Assembly: GCA_013178375.1 (NCBI GenBank)
Contig: JABLXQ010000023.1
Span: 1 to 64,000, forward strand
From: Gammaproteobacteria bacterium
Lineage (GTDB): Bacteria; Pseudomonadota; Gammaproteobacteria; Pseudomonadales; Ketobacteraceae
Direction: 5' to 3'
DNA: 64,000 nucleotides
Below are positions 9,052-18,357 of this stretch, piece by piece. The notes under the pieces are model-generated. The model worked only from the letters and a program-made list of their open reading frames with translations. It ran no database searches and was not told where the DNA came from. The translations under genes were made by a program, and so were the position numbers. Within the stretch, counting starts at the first letter, position 1. Every line of letters begins with the position of its first letter.

Positions 9052-9981
9052 ATGCGCATTGTGGTTGCACTCGGGGGTAACGCCCTGTTGCGTCGTGGCG
9101 AGGCCATGACATCGGAAAACCAGCGCGAGAACGTGCGCATTGCGGCGGTGGAACTGGCCAAGGTCGCGCCGGGCAACGAGCTGGTGATTGCGCACGGCAA
9201 TGGTCCGCAGGTGGGTTTGCTGGCGCTGCAAGGCGCTGCGCACAACCCGGACAATCCGTTTCCATTGGATGTGCTGGGCGCCGAAACGGAAGGCATGATC
9301 GGCTACATGATCGAACAGGAGCTGGGCAACCTGCTGCCGTTCGAAGTGCCGTTCGCCACCATTCTCACGCAGGTGGAAGTGGATGCGAATGATCCGGCCT
9401 TCAAAGATCCCACCAAGCCCATCGGCCCCGTGTATTCCAAAGCGGAAGCCGAGAAACTGGCGAAGGAAAAAGGCTGGGCCATCAAACCCGACGGCGATAA
9501 ATTCCGTCGTGTGGTGGCCAGCCCGCGTCCGAAACGGATTTTTGAACTGCGGCCGATCAAGTGGCTGCTGGAGCACGGCACGATTGTGATTTGCGCCGGT
9601 GGCGGTGGCATTCCCACCGTATACGACGCCAATCGAAAACTGAAAGGCATCGAAGCGGTGATCGACAAGGATCTGTGCACGGCCCTGCTGGCGCAGGATC
9701 TGGATGCGGATCTGCTGGTGATCGCCACCGACGTCGACGCTGCCTACATCGACTGGGGCAAGCCGACGCAGAAGGCGATTGCCCGTGCGCATCCGGATGC
9801 CATCGAGGCACTGGGGTTTGCGGCGGGGTCCATGGGGCCGAAAGTGCAGGCTGCCTGTGAATTTGCTCGTGCCACTGGTAAGACGGCGGCGATTGGATCG
9901 CTGGCGGGTATCGAGGCCATTGCGAAAGGCAAGGGTGGCACGTTGATCAGCACGGCAAAGCCGGGGATTGATTACCGCTAG
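9052..9981 (+). CDS. arcC: Carbamate kinase
   Basis: Transfers the phosphate of carbamoyl phosphate to ADP, giving ATP, ammonia and CO2, the energy-yielding last step of arginine fermentation. The 309-residue protein has the amino-acid-kinase N-terminus ([13 protein letters not shown]), [18 protein letters not shown] and ATDVDAAY motifs expected for ArcC. The start is 12 bases after arcB with an AAGGAG site. The stop codon lies on the palindrome CTAG at 9978-9981, which also provides the stop of the convergent downstream gene, so no terminator separates them. Confidence 0.96.
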   Translation: MRIVVALGGNALLRRGEAMTSENQRENVRIAAVELAKVAPGNELVIAHGNGPQVGLLALQGAAHNPDNPFPLDVLGAETEGMIGYMIEQELGNLLPFEVPFATILTQVEVDANDPAFKDPTKPIGPVYSKAEAEKLAKEKGWAIKPDGDKFRRVVASPRPKRIFELRPIKWLLEHGTIVICAGGGGIPTVYDANRKLKGIEAVIDKDLCTALLAQDLDADLLVIATDVDAAYIDWGKPTQKAIARAHPDAIEALGFAAGSMGPKVQAACEFARATGKTAAIGSLAGIEAIAKGKGGTLISTAKPGIDYR

Positions 9982-10286
9982 CGCCGTCCTCCCCGCATGG
10001 GCATGGGGCGTGGTCGCGAAGGAATCGATGGCGGCCTGGAGACCGGTGGTTTTGCAATGGGTGGTTTCGCTACCGGTGGCCTCTCATTAATGGGAGGCCG
10101 TCCAGGGGAAGGCGGCGGCACCATCACCGCAGGTGGGTAATGGCCGTAGTAGTAACCGCCGTGATACCAGGGATCCTGATAACCGACACCCACGTGAACG
10201 CTGGTGCTGTGCTGGTGGCCGCTGGAAGCGCAGGCGCCCAGCACCAACAGGAATATTCCGCTGCACAGGACGCGACGCAGTTTCAT
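9978..10286 (-). CDS. Proline-rich lipoprotein
   Basis: A 102-residue predicted lipoprotein. The signal peptide ends in the lipobox LGAC (Cys at about 18). The mature part begins with His/Ser-rich and Tyr/Gly-rich stretches ([13 protein letters not shown]) and ends in a run of degenerate short repeats of the form KPPxxKPPxxRPP, followed by an Arg-rich tail. Such Pro-rich segments may span the periplasm or bind peptidoglycan; this is inference. Its start overlaps the stop of the upstream VOC gene (ATGA), so the two are translationally coupled. No named family recognised. Confidence 0.75.
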   Translation of the reverse strand: MKLRRVLCSGIFLLVLGACASSGHQHSTSVHVGVGYQDPWYHGGYYYGHYPPAVMVPPPSPGRPPINERPPVAKPPIAKPPVSRPPSIPSRPRPMPMRGGRR

Positions 10287-11134
10287 GGCGCCACCTCCGC
10301 ATTCTCATCTTCGTGCCACTCCAGAATGCCCACGGCGGCACCGGTCGGATCGGCCACGATGGCCACATTTCCTGCCATGCGCGCGGAATCGGGTGCCAGC
10401 AGAATTTTTCCACCCAGCGCCGTCGCGCGGGTGATGGCCTGCCCGATGTCAGCCACCCGCAGGAATGGCAGCCACGCCGGTTTCAGATCCGGCTGCGCAT
10501 CTGGCAGGCGACTGAGCGCGGCGCGGGAATAACCGTCTTTCACCAGCAATTGCCGGTTGCCGGCGTCGTCCAGCGGATACAGTTTATAGTCGCCCACCTG
10601 CTGATAGAACGCGGCAGCTTTCGCGGGATCGCGGCTGAATAACTGCATCCAGATCCATTCACCCGGTTCCGCCAGATAATCCTCGGGGTCGCCATCCGGG
10701 CGCCGGATCAGGCCAAACAGCGCATTTTCCCCATCGACCACCAGCGCGAAATCACCGTGAAGGGCGTCATTTTGTTGCGGCAATAACACCTGGCCGCCCG
10801 TGGCGATGACCCGCTTGCTGGCCGCATCCACCGCCGACACCGACACATAGCCGATCCAGCGCGGACGGCCGGGGTTGTCCTGCGTTTGGGTGCGCTGGCG
10901 CAGGCTGCCAATGGTGCGGTCTTGCAGCGTAATCAATTGCACGTCGCCTGCGGGGCGAAATTCCCAGCCCATCCAGGCGTGGTAGAACTGTTGTGCTGAG
11001 GCCGCATCGTGCGTCACCAGATCGGCCCAGACGAATTTGCCGGGAAGGTGCGTGGGATCGGCGGTCAGCGGGGTGCTGGCCAGGGTGAGCAGGGTGAAGA
11101 GCAGAAAACGCAACTGAAGTGTGGTTGGTTTCAT
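10283..11134 (-). CDS. Exported two-module VOC (glyoxalase-like) protein
   Basis: A 283-residue protein with an N-terminal Sec signal (about residues 1-25, cut near LTADPTH) and two vicinal-oxygen-chelate modules. The first begins KFVWADLVTHDAASAQQFYHAWMGWEF, the second EWIWMQLFSRDPAKAAAFYQQVGDY. Each shows the pattern of a VOC beta-alpha-beta-beta-beta unit, and each ends in the usual ADPTGA/GENALFG-type strand. Most VOC proteins are cytoplasmic, so a secreted one is less usual. Substrate unknown. Coupled by overlap to the proline-rich lipoprotein. Confidence 0.8.
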   Translation of the reverse strand: MKPTTLQLRFLLFTLLTLASTPLTADPTHLPGKFVWADLVTHDAASAQQFYHAWMGWEFRPAGDVQLITLQDRTIGSLRQRTQTQDNPGRPRWIGYVSVSAVDAASKRVIATGGQVLLPQQNDALHGDFALVVDGENALFGLIRRPDGDPEDYLAEPGEWIWMQLFSRDPAKAAAFYQQVGDYKLYPLDDAGNRQLLVKDGYSRAALSRLPDAQPDLKPAWLPFLRVADIGQAITRATALGGKILLAPDSARMAGNVAIVADPTGAAVGILEWHEDENAEVAP

Positions 11135-11288
11135 GGGGTTCCGTTGTCAGGGCCGTTTGGAGTTTTCACCAGAGAGCATGACTCGCGTGAATATTCACAT
11201 TTTTTCCAGGCGTACTTTCTGCACCGCCCTTTAGGCGTAGCGCTATTGGTTTGATTTTGGTCGCAATGTTCAAATTTGGGTAGTCTGG

Positions 11289-11319
11289 TTGTCACCTGGT
11301 TGTTCGTTAAGCATATAGA
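11289..11319 (+). promoter_or_regulatory. Weak candidate promoter upstream of the SIR2 gene
   Basis: TTGTCA (11289-11294) and CATATA (11312-11317) are spaced by 17 bases and lie about 100 bases before the SIR2 start, in a locally AT-richer 281-base gap. Only the -35 element is close to consensus. Confidence 0.3.
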
Positions 11320-11415
11320 CAATGTGCCAATTGTGGCTATAGAAATAAGCACAGCAGCAGTCTCGCGTTTCATTCGCCTACAGAAGAAGAATTCCCACCA
11401 CCGGAAGCCTGATAC

Positions 11416-14400
11416 ATGACTGCGTCACCTGCGCACCAGCAATTGAGCAAAGAACACTTTATCGAAGAAATAAAACACTGCGTTACCCATGACGGCTATG
11501 GGTTTGTGCCTTTCATTGGCAGCGGTATTTCCCACGCATCCGGCATCATGATCGGTGGGGCCCTGGGCGAGTACCTGAGCTATGCCATCTGGCGTTGCGT
11601 GGTCGACTATGAAATCAAAGGCAACGCAGGCAAAGATGGAGTTACGCTGGTGAACAAGGGCTGGCCTGGGCGTCCTACGCAAAAGGAATCGCAGACAGTG
11701 CGGGAATGGGCCACCCGCTGGTATTGCCGGCTGCTGGACCAGCACAAGATTCGCCCGGAAATGGCCACGAATTTCAATCTGGCCGACCTCTATCGTCCCG
11801 CCAACACCCAATACCGCCTGCCTCCTGCGAAACCTATCGCATTCGACCTGAAGACCTTTGATGACTGGCAGTGGACCGATGCCAAACAAAACCAGATGTC
11901 GCAGGAAACACTGAAACAGATCAACAAGTCCATTCTGGAATTGCACGCGGAACTGCTGGCAGATGGGCCCGGACAACTTTTCACACCCTGTCAGGGTGTG
12001 TCACGCATATCCCGTCTGTACATCGTGGAAACCGCTGTGCGTTCCCTGTTCGACTGGCGGTTGGCCCTGCATTTTCTGGCCCGCCTGCGGCGGGTGGACG
12101 GCCTGCTGCATCTCGCGCCGGAATGTGATCAGTACGTTATCGATAGTTTCAATATTTTCATCACCCGGGGCCGTAGACCCTGCCTAGCCCATCAGATGGT
12201 GTCGTTCCTGGCGCGGCCGCTGCGCATTCGCAAACTGCTTACCACCAATTTTGATACCTTGCTGGAAGATGCGTTTCGCGACGTCAACATTCCGTTGCAG
12301 GTATTTTCGATCGAACGCAACAGCCGGTTGCCGGATCCCAACTCGGTGTCGGTGCACAAAACGCTGATCAAGTTGCACGGAAGCCTGCATGAAACCCGTG
12401 CCGACTATTCGCTGGATGAACCGCCGGACGATCAGGACAAGGAATCCTTTCTGCAGTATCTATGGCCTGTGGCGGCGGGCCAGCCGGTGGGATTACCCAA
12501 TCATCTGCTGGTGCTGGGAACCTCCATTCCGGACAAACGCAATGTGGAACTGATTAAATATGTGTGCGATCGGGTGCCGGAATTTCGCCTCTATGTCATC
12601 GCCCACAATAAAGACACGATGGATACCATCCAGGATGCGTTTGGCGAGGAATACCGCGAGCAGATCCGCTCCACCATTAGCGGCAGTTTGGATCTGATGT
12701 TGTACGAATTGTACCAGGTGGTGACGCACTCGCTGCCGCCAGCGGGTTTCAAGTTCGAGTTTTCCCAGTATGTGCCACCGTTTGAAAATGAGGATCACTT
12801 TTTTCCTGCCAGCATGAGGTTGACCGAGCGAAGGAAGAAAAAAAATAGTCGCGCCCCGATGCCAGCCAGGCGGGAGTTGGTGTTTGCCAGCGCGGAAGCT
12901 TTCCGCGCGCAGATGCGGCAGCAGATCTGTCAGTCGACGTCCCGGGTGACGGTGCTGGACAGCGAATTTGCTGCCACCAAGATTGGCGCCACGCTGTTCT
13001 ACGAGCTGAAAAACGTGGGGCGAAAGCAATGTGTCTGGTTTGAGCTGGAGGATTTTGACGATCCAACGGAGCTGCTGTCGGAACTGTTTCGATCCATTTC
13101 ATTGCGGTTGGGATTGTATAGCATCGAGAACGTCAGCCTGGCGTTTCCCCGCATTCTGGACGCACACAAGGAAATGGAAATTTATGCCAAGGGCGATGAT
13201 GGCATGGCGGCGGAACTGGAGCGGATATGGCCACCGGATTCGCTTTGGGATCAGGTTGAACTCAAAATTTCGGTGCTGAACCGACATTTCGGGGTGGACC
13301 CTGCCAGTTGGTGCGTATTTTTCTATGGCCGCAATGTGGCGGGCAGTTGCGCCGGCTTCCAGGAAACGCAGGAACCGATGGCGGTGTCGGCACTGGACTG
13401 GAAGCTGCCACGGTTTCGCGTTCTGTCCCGACTGATGTCGTTGCTGGCCAACAACGGATTTCATGTGATTTACATGCCGTACACGCCGGCGAAGAATGTG
13501 GCCTACCGCAATTTCGATCTGAATCCAATCGTAAAAAGTCGGCTGGCGGACCTGGATGTCGCGGGAACCATGCGTGTTGGTAGTGAGAACCTGTTCTGCG
13601 ATCCGGCGTTCATGTCAATGGGTGCGGATTTCACCTTGCTGGAATTTCAGTTGAAGCCGGAATTCGGATTGGAAAAATCCGTCAATCAGGTGGCCTTGTA
13701 TTTTGTTGGTGGAACTACCGACGAGGAAAAAAAGCGGCGCAAGCGTTTCCTGTATGCCGCCACGTTGTTTCGCCATTCCCGCCATATCTCAGCCCTGACG
13801 TCCGAAGCGGTACTGAAAAGCCGGTTCCGCTACGAGCGTTTTCAGAAGCAGTCCACGGAGAAGGGTAGCCCGGAGGTCTACGCCGAAATCGTCCGCTGGG
13901 TGTGGGATTTGTACCAGTGCGACCGCCGCTTCTTCAATCGCAAACCCGGTGGCTTTGCCTGGATGTTCCGGGATTTGCGCCTGCTGGCCAATTTGCTGCT
14001 GGAGCATCCCGTTGAGTTGGCGCCCGGCGAGCAACCGTTGCAGGAATTACGCACCCGGATGCATTTCTGGATTGGTGAGTGGTATTTGCGGGCATTCTAT
14101 TCGTCCAATCATGTGGACCCGCTCCGGGAGGCCATCTTCCACAAGCTGATGTCACTCGACAATATCCGCTATGCCAAACTGAAGGAAAACGGTGAAGATC
14201 TCACCGCGCAGTATCGCAAGATACTGTTGGTGTCGGTATTGTCGTCGATCGCCAAGATATTGATGATTTCGCGGGAGTCCATGCGTTACTGGGTGGCGGA
14301 CCACCGGGGTGGCAGCCTCCTGTATTGGGACAGCATCAAGGCCGCTCTGGGACTGCGGGCAATCAAAGTGTCGAGAATCGGAGAAGATCCGGGCAGTTGG

Positions 14401-16041
14401 GATAGTTTCCGGGATTATGTGAACGGCAGGTTGGGGCCGGATGCATCGATACTGCAAGATGAGGAAGGCGAAAAATTTCTGGCGTATGTGTTGGAACTGT
14501 TGCGGTCAATACGGCGCGAGTGTTTCAGGCTGGAGCGGGAAATGTTGCGGGATTCCAATTATTTCCCGGGGTCCAGCGATGGCTCGGGCAAGGACGAACC
14601 GACAGGCAGACAATACCTGTTGTTGGTAGAGTCCACCACCCAGTTCGTGGCGGTGAGCATCGAACCCTTTGTCGGATTCAAGCCGGGAAAGACCTGGGAC
14701 AGCGCGTTCGAAAACGGTTTCAGAGCCGAGCCAAAAAAAGTGGATGAAGCGTTCGCCGAGGTCCGCCGTCTGTGCAAGTCACATCTGGAAGCCATCGACA
14801 CGGCACTGGTGGCCCATATCCGCAAGCTCAAGCACGATTGCTGCAATTGGTTTCTGTGCGATTCCAGTCAGCTTTATGCGTTCATGTGGATCACCACCGA
14901 GTACATTTACCAGCTGATTCGACAGGCCAAATTCGAGAATCGGGGCTTGTGTTTGCACAAGCTGGAACAGATACGCGAACTGGAACGGAATAGTGAGTTG
15001 GAGGGAATACGCAAATCTCCCGGGGCGCTGGCGTGGACAGTGCTGCGGGACCCCGCCATCGTCACGCGGGAGGACGCGGTGCAGCGGCATTGGGAATTGG
15101 CGGGTATGCTGTCGCAGATGCTGCTGGAGTTGACCTACAGCCTCTCGCCGCCCTATCTGTTTCGTGAGCACCAGCTCAAAACCAAACTGCTGACGTTTTC
15201 CGGACTGGCGCTGGGGCGTGTGCACAGGTTTGACGATGCGCACCAGGTGCTGAACGAGGCTGCGGGTATCACCTATAGCATGGCGGTGAGCGACAGCCGG
15301 CGCGAATTGGCGATTCTGCGTCTGCGTCGGGCCGAAGTGCATATTCTGGAGGCCCGTCAACTGGGATTCGCGCTCAGCCGGATGGTGTGCCAATGGTACA
15401 GTGACGGAAAGGATATAAATGAGCCCCGACCTCCTTTATTCTGCAGCGCCTCCACTGACACGGATCTCATGCGCAAATACCGGCAGCACATCGCCAAGCT
15501 GGATGATGCCTGGACCGTGCTGGGGGAAGTGGAGTCAATGTTGTCCAGTTGCATGCACTCCGGATTCTGGTGCGGAAAGCTCTATTATTTGCGGCTAATG
15601 GTATACGGTGAGTATTTCGTGCCGAAAGTCGAGGAAGGCGAATTGCTGTACCGGCCCAAAGCCTGTCACGAACTGGAAAATGCCGGGGAAAGCCTGGTAT
15701 CCACGCTGGAGCTGGGGCTGCTGGCCTGCGACGTGGATCACTATCGTGCGCTCTGCTTTCTCAATATGATCGCCAAGGCCTGCAGGAAGATGGACTATTT
15801 TCTGAAGCAGTTGGAGCGCCAGGACGGCACGCAGTATGCCGATGACTTCAAGACAAAGGTGGTTCGGCGCTTGTGTCGGGTGATTGCCGGGGTGCCGGAG
15901 GTGGAGCTGCTATCGCCGGAGGTCAAATGGAAGGATTTGCTACCGGGCGCTTCCGACCAGGCTGGCCCGGATTTTGATAATTTCCGCAGCAAGGTGGTAG
16001 CCAATTTCGAAGCTGTGCTGGGGCCGTTGAGTGGATTCTAA
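11416..16041 (+). CDS. Large SIR2-domain protein, probable single-gene immune effector
   Basis: A 1541-residue protein. Residues about 30-420 form a SIR2-like NAD-binding/hydrolase domain: GSGIS at 35-39, TTNFDT with N278, KLHGS with H321 and LVLGTS at 366-370. In known bacterial defence proteins (Thoeris ThsA, DSR, Avs5, SIR2-pAgo) this domain depletes NAD+ on infection. The region about 490-720 looks like a STAND/P-loop NTPase in layout (VTVLDSEFAATKIGATLFYEL, then CVWFELEDFDDPTELLSEL, later ASWCVFFYG), but no intact GxxGxGK[ST] is visible. The long C-terminal half is helical, with a TPR-like stretch near 1250-1320. No partner gene is adjacent. The ribosome binding site is weak (CGGAAG). 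The domain is sure; the defence role is inferred. Confidence 0.85.
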   Translation: MTASPAHQQLSKEHFIEEIKHCVTHDGYGFVPFIGSGISHASGIMIGGALGEYLSYAIWRCVVDYEIKGNAGKDGVTLVNKGWPGRPTQKESQTVREWATRWYCRLLDQHKIRPEMATNFNLADLYRPANTQYRLPPAKPIAFDLKTFDDWQWTDAKQNQMSQETLKQINKSILELHAELLADGPGQLFTPCQGVSRISRLYIVETAVRSLFDWRLALHFLARLRRVDGLLHLAPECDQYVIDSFNIFITRGRRPCLAHQMVSFLARPLRIRKLLTTNFDTLLEDAFRDVNIPLQVFSIERNSRLPDPNSVSVHKTLIKLHGSLHETRADYSLDEPPDDQDKESFLQYLWPVAAGQPVGLPNHLLVLGTSIPDKRNVELIKYVCDRVPEFRLYVIAHNKDTMDTIQDAFGEEYREQIRSTISGSLDLMLYELYQVVTHSLPPAGFKFEFSQYVPPFENEDHFFPASMRLTERRKKKNSRAPMPARRELVFASAEAFRAQMRQQICQSTSRVTVLDSEFAATKIGATLFYELKNVGRKQCVWFELEDFDDPTELLSELFRSISLRLGLYSIENVSLAFPRILDAHKEMEIYAKGDDGMAAELERIWPPDSLWDQVELKISVLNRHFGVDPASWCVFFYGRNVAGSCAGFQETQEPMAVSALDWKLPRFRVLSRLMSLLANNGFHVIYMPYTPAKNVAYRNFDLNPIVKSRLADLDVAGTMRVGSENLFCDPAFMSMGADFTLLEFQLKPEFGLEKSVNQVALYFVGGTTDEEKKRRKRFLYAATLFRHSRHISALTSEAVLKSRFRYERFQKQSTEKGSPEVYAEIVRWVWDLYQCDRRFFNRKPGGFAWMFRDLRLLANLLLEHPVELAPGEQPLQELRTRMHFWIGEWYLRAFYSSNHVDPLREAIFHKLMSLDNIRYAKLKENGEDLTAQYRKILLVSVLSSIAKILMISRESMRYWVADHRGGSLLYWDSIKAALGLRAIKVSRIGEDPGSWDSFRDYVNGRLGPDASILQDEEGEKFLAYVLELLRSIRRECFRLEREMLRDSNYFPGSSDGSGKDEPTGRQYLLLVESTTQFVAVSIEPFVGFKPGKTWDSAFENGFRAEPKKVDEAFAEVRRLCKSHLEAIDTALVAHIRKLKHDCCNWFLCDSSQLYAFMWITTEYIYQLIRQAKFENRGLCLHKLEQIRELERNSELEGIRKSPGALAWTVLRDPAIVTREDAVQRHWELAGMLSQMLLELTYSLSPPYLFREHQLKTKLLTFSGLALGRVHRFDDAHQVLNEAAGITYSMAVSDSRRELAILRLRRAEVHILEARQLGFALSRMVCQWYSDGKDINEPRPPLFCSASTDTDLMRKYRQHIAKLDDAWTVLGEVESMLSSCMHSGFWCGKLYYLRLMVYGEYFVPKVEEGELLYRPKACHELENAGESLVSTLELGLLACDVDHYRALCFLNMIAKACRKMDYFLKQLERQDGTQYADDFKTKVVRRLCRVIAGVPEVELLSPEVKWKDLLPGASDQAGPDFDNFRSKVVANFEAVLGPLSGF

Positions 16042-16172
16042 ATCGCCTACGCACAGTGTTTTGATTGGGGGCGCGGCGTTCAGCTCCGGCCCGTGCCGTT
16101 CGCTCCAAACTGTGCTCTAATCCGGATGCGGATTTCGCAAAGCCACCCAACCTACACAGCGAGCACGTCACC

Positions 16173-17318
16173 ATGAGCAGCCTTATCCTGCTTCCCCGCA
16201 TTCTCCATATTGGCGCCGGCGCATCGGCTCAGGTGGGCGACGTATTGAAGACGCTGGGCTGCTCCCACCCTTTGATTGTCACCGACACCAGCATGGTGAA
16301 GCTGGGATATGTGGAACGGTTGCAGGCGTTTCTGCCACCCGGCGATGTTTACGCCGACACGGTGCCGGAACCCACCGAAGCATCCATCATCGCCGGCGTG
16401 GAAAAAGTGCGGCACGGACAGTACGACTGCATCATTGCATTGGGCGGCGGCAGCCCCATCGACAGCGCGAAAGCCATTGCGATTCTGGGCAAGCACGGTG
16501 GCCGCATGCGCGACTACAAGGTGCCGCGCATCGTCAATGAACCGGGTCTGCCGGTGATTGCCATTCCCACCACTGCCGGCACCGGTTCCGAAGCCACCCG
16601 CGTTACCGTCATCACCGATCATGAGCGCGATGAAAAAATGCTGTGCCTGGGCATGGGATTTCTGCCGGTGGCCGCGTTGGTGGATTTCGAACTTACCCTC
16701 AGCCTGCCGCCACGCACCACGGCCGACACTGGCATTGACGCGCTCACGCACGCCATCGAAGCCTATGTGTCGCGGAAAGCAAATGCCTACACCGACAGTC
16801 AGGCATTGCAAGCAATGCAACTGATCGCGCCGAATCTGCGTCGCGCCTTTCACAATGGTCAGGATCGTGATGCGCGGGAAGCTATGATGTTGGGCGCAAC
16901 GTTGGCGGGCATCGCCTTTTCCAATGCGTCGGTGGCGTTGGTGCACGGCATGAGCCGTCCGATAGGAGCGTTTTTCCATGTGCCGCACGGCCTGTCGAAC
17001 GCAATGTTGTTGCCGTCGGTCACAGCCTATTCGCTTCCTGCCGCCACCGCCCGCTATGCAGATTGCGCTCGGGCGATGCGGGTCGCCCGCGTCAGTGACT
17101 CCGATGAAATGGCCAATCGCAAACTGCTGGATGAACTCGTGGCGCTCAATGCGGAGCTGCAAGTGCCGACACCTGAAGCGTTCGGTATCGAGCGGGCAAC
17201 CTTCTTCAACCTGACCACCACCATGGCGGAACAGGCGCTGGCATCAGGATCGCCGGGCAATAATCCCCGTGTACCCACGGTGGACGAGATGGTGAAGCTG
17301 TACGAACAGCTTTGGTGA
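16173..17318 (+). CDS. Iron-containing (type III) alcohol dehydrogenase
   Basis: NAD(P)-dependent alcohol/aldehyde oxidoreductase of the Fe-ADH family, 381 residues from the ATG at 16173; an upstream in-frame start at 16065 would add a non-homologous leader. It has the nucleotide motif GGGSPIDSAKA, the TAGTGSEATRVTVI motif, and the metal-ligand segments DALTH (Asp and His) and HGMSRPIGAFFHVPHG (first and last His). In the latter segment the His at position 5 found in FucO-type enzymes is Arg, as seen in some subfamilies. Stands alone between the SIR2 gene and a convergent gene. Substrate unknown; medium-chain alcohols are a guess. Confidence 0.9.
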   Translation: MSSLILLPRILHIGAGASAQVGDVLKTLGCSHPLIVTDTSMVKLGYVERLQAFLPPGDVYADTVPEPTEASIIAGVEKVRHGQYDCIIALGGGSPIDSAKAIAILGKHGGRMRDYKVPRIVNEPGLPVIAIPTTAGTGSEATRVTVITDHERDEKMLCLGMGFLPVAALVDFELTLSLPPRTTADTGIDALTHAIEAYVSRKANAYTDSQALQAMQLIAPNLRRAFHNGQDRDAREAMMLGATLAGIAFSNASVALVHGMSRPIGAFFHVPHGLSNAMLLPSVTAYSLPAATARYADCARAMRVARVSDSDEMANRKLLDELVALNAELQVPTPEAFGIERATFFNLTTTMAEQALASGSPGNNPRVPTVDEMVKLYEQLW

Positions 17319-17353
17319 TGAGGTGCTTTGTTGGTAGTTGAGGGGGCAGGTGA

Positions 17354-18289
17354 TCAGAACGCCTCGGCCCGATCCAGCGTTTCCACCCGCAGCTGATCAG
17401 CGCCGGAAAAATATTTCGCCCGCAGATCCTTCAGCTGGTCCTGCTGCAACCGCAGATCCACATTCTCCTGCAGCCGCGCCTGCCGTTCCTGCGCATATTG
17501 CTCGTAGCGTTCCATGAATTCCGGCGACGGCTCGTCGAACAGCAACTGGGTTTCGATCAGCGCAATTGCCGCCTGTTCCTGCAGCATGCGGCCGTAGGCG
17601 ACCGGGTCCACCTTGGCGATGCGCTGCACCGACATTTCCTCGTCGTTGTGGCGGATCATGCTGAGGGCGCGTTCCTGTACCGGCTCGGGCAGCACGCGGG
17701 CCAGATCTTCCAGTTCCGCTTCCGACTGGGCGGGATCGCGGTTGCGGGTCATGATATCCAGGTATTGATGGGTGAATTTTTCCAGCGCGCTCCAGTCGGC
17801 ATAAATGCTGTCGGACGCAGCCTTGCCCAGGTAGTGTTCGCGCAATTCACGCACCCGTGCCAGCACGCCGTTCAGATCCGGTGCGCCTTCCAGCGGCAGC
17901 AGTTGCAGGGCCAGGTTGAATTCCACATAGCGGTTGAGCAGTTCCTGCAATTGCGCCAGGGCCGGGGCGGGCAACTGGTCGGCGTATGTCTGCAGAATGG
18001 ATTGCTTCCAGCCGTCCACCGGCTCCTCGGTATGCTCGGCGGCGAAGCGGTCGAACAGTTGCTTGATGCGGGTGTCCTGCACCAGATCGCCGGACGCGCT
18101 GACGCGGATCGGGATATCCAGCAGCGTGATCACGCGCTCGCCTGGAGCAGATGCGGCGGTGTCAGATGAGGGAGGCGCAGCCGTTTCAGCGCCGGGGTCC
18201 TGGCCGTTGTCGTCGACCTCGGCTGGCAGCCAGAAAAACAGAAGGACCGCAGCGAACGCCAACATCGCCAGGACCGTGAATTTGCGCAT
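17354..18289 (-). CDS. Lipase chaperone (Lif/LimK-like) protein, orphan
   Basis: A 311-residue protein with one N-terminal membrane anchor (about residues 5-22, VLAMLAFAAVLLFFWLPA) and a variable Ala/Pro-rich linker. A helical domain follows, resembling steric lipase foldases: SGDLVQDTRIKQLFDRFAAEHTE near residue 70, a long charged helix, and the C-terminal LRAKYFSGADQLRVETLDR. Lif proteins sit on the periplasmic face of the inner membrane and fold secreted lipases. The canonical RxxFDY(F/C)LSA(L/I)GE motif is only partly kept (LFDRFAAEHTE). No lipase gene is adjacent, so its client must be elsewhere or different. Confidence 0.75.
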   Translation of the reverse strand: MRKFTVLAMLAFAAVLLFFWLPAEVDDNGQDPGAETAAPPSSDTAASAPGERVITLLDIPIRVSASGDLVQDTRIKQLFDRFAAEHTEEPVDGWKQSILQTYADQLPAPALAQLQELLNRYVEFNLALQLLPLEGAPDLNGVLARVRELREHYLGKAASDSIYADWSALEKFTHQYLDIMTRNRDPAQSEAELEDLARVLPEPVQERALSMIRHNDEEMSVQRIAKVDPVAYGRMLQEQAAIALIETQLLFDEPSPEFMERYEQYAQERQARLQENVDLRLQQDQLKDLRAKYFSGADQLRVETLDRAEAF

Positions 18290-18357
18290 GGAATGTCTCG
18301 AACAGAATAGGCCGGAAGGGGTAATCGCCAGTGCGCAATATACCGCTCGCGCAGGGT

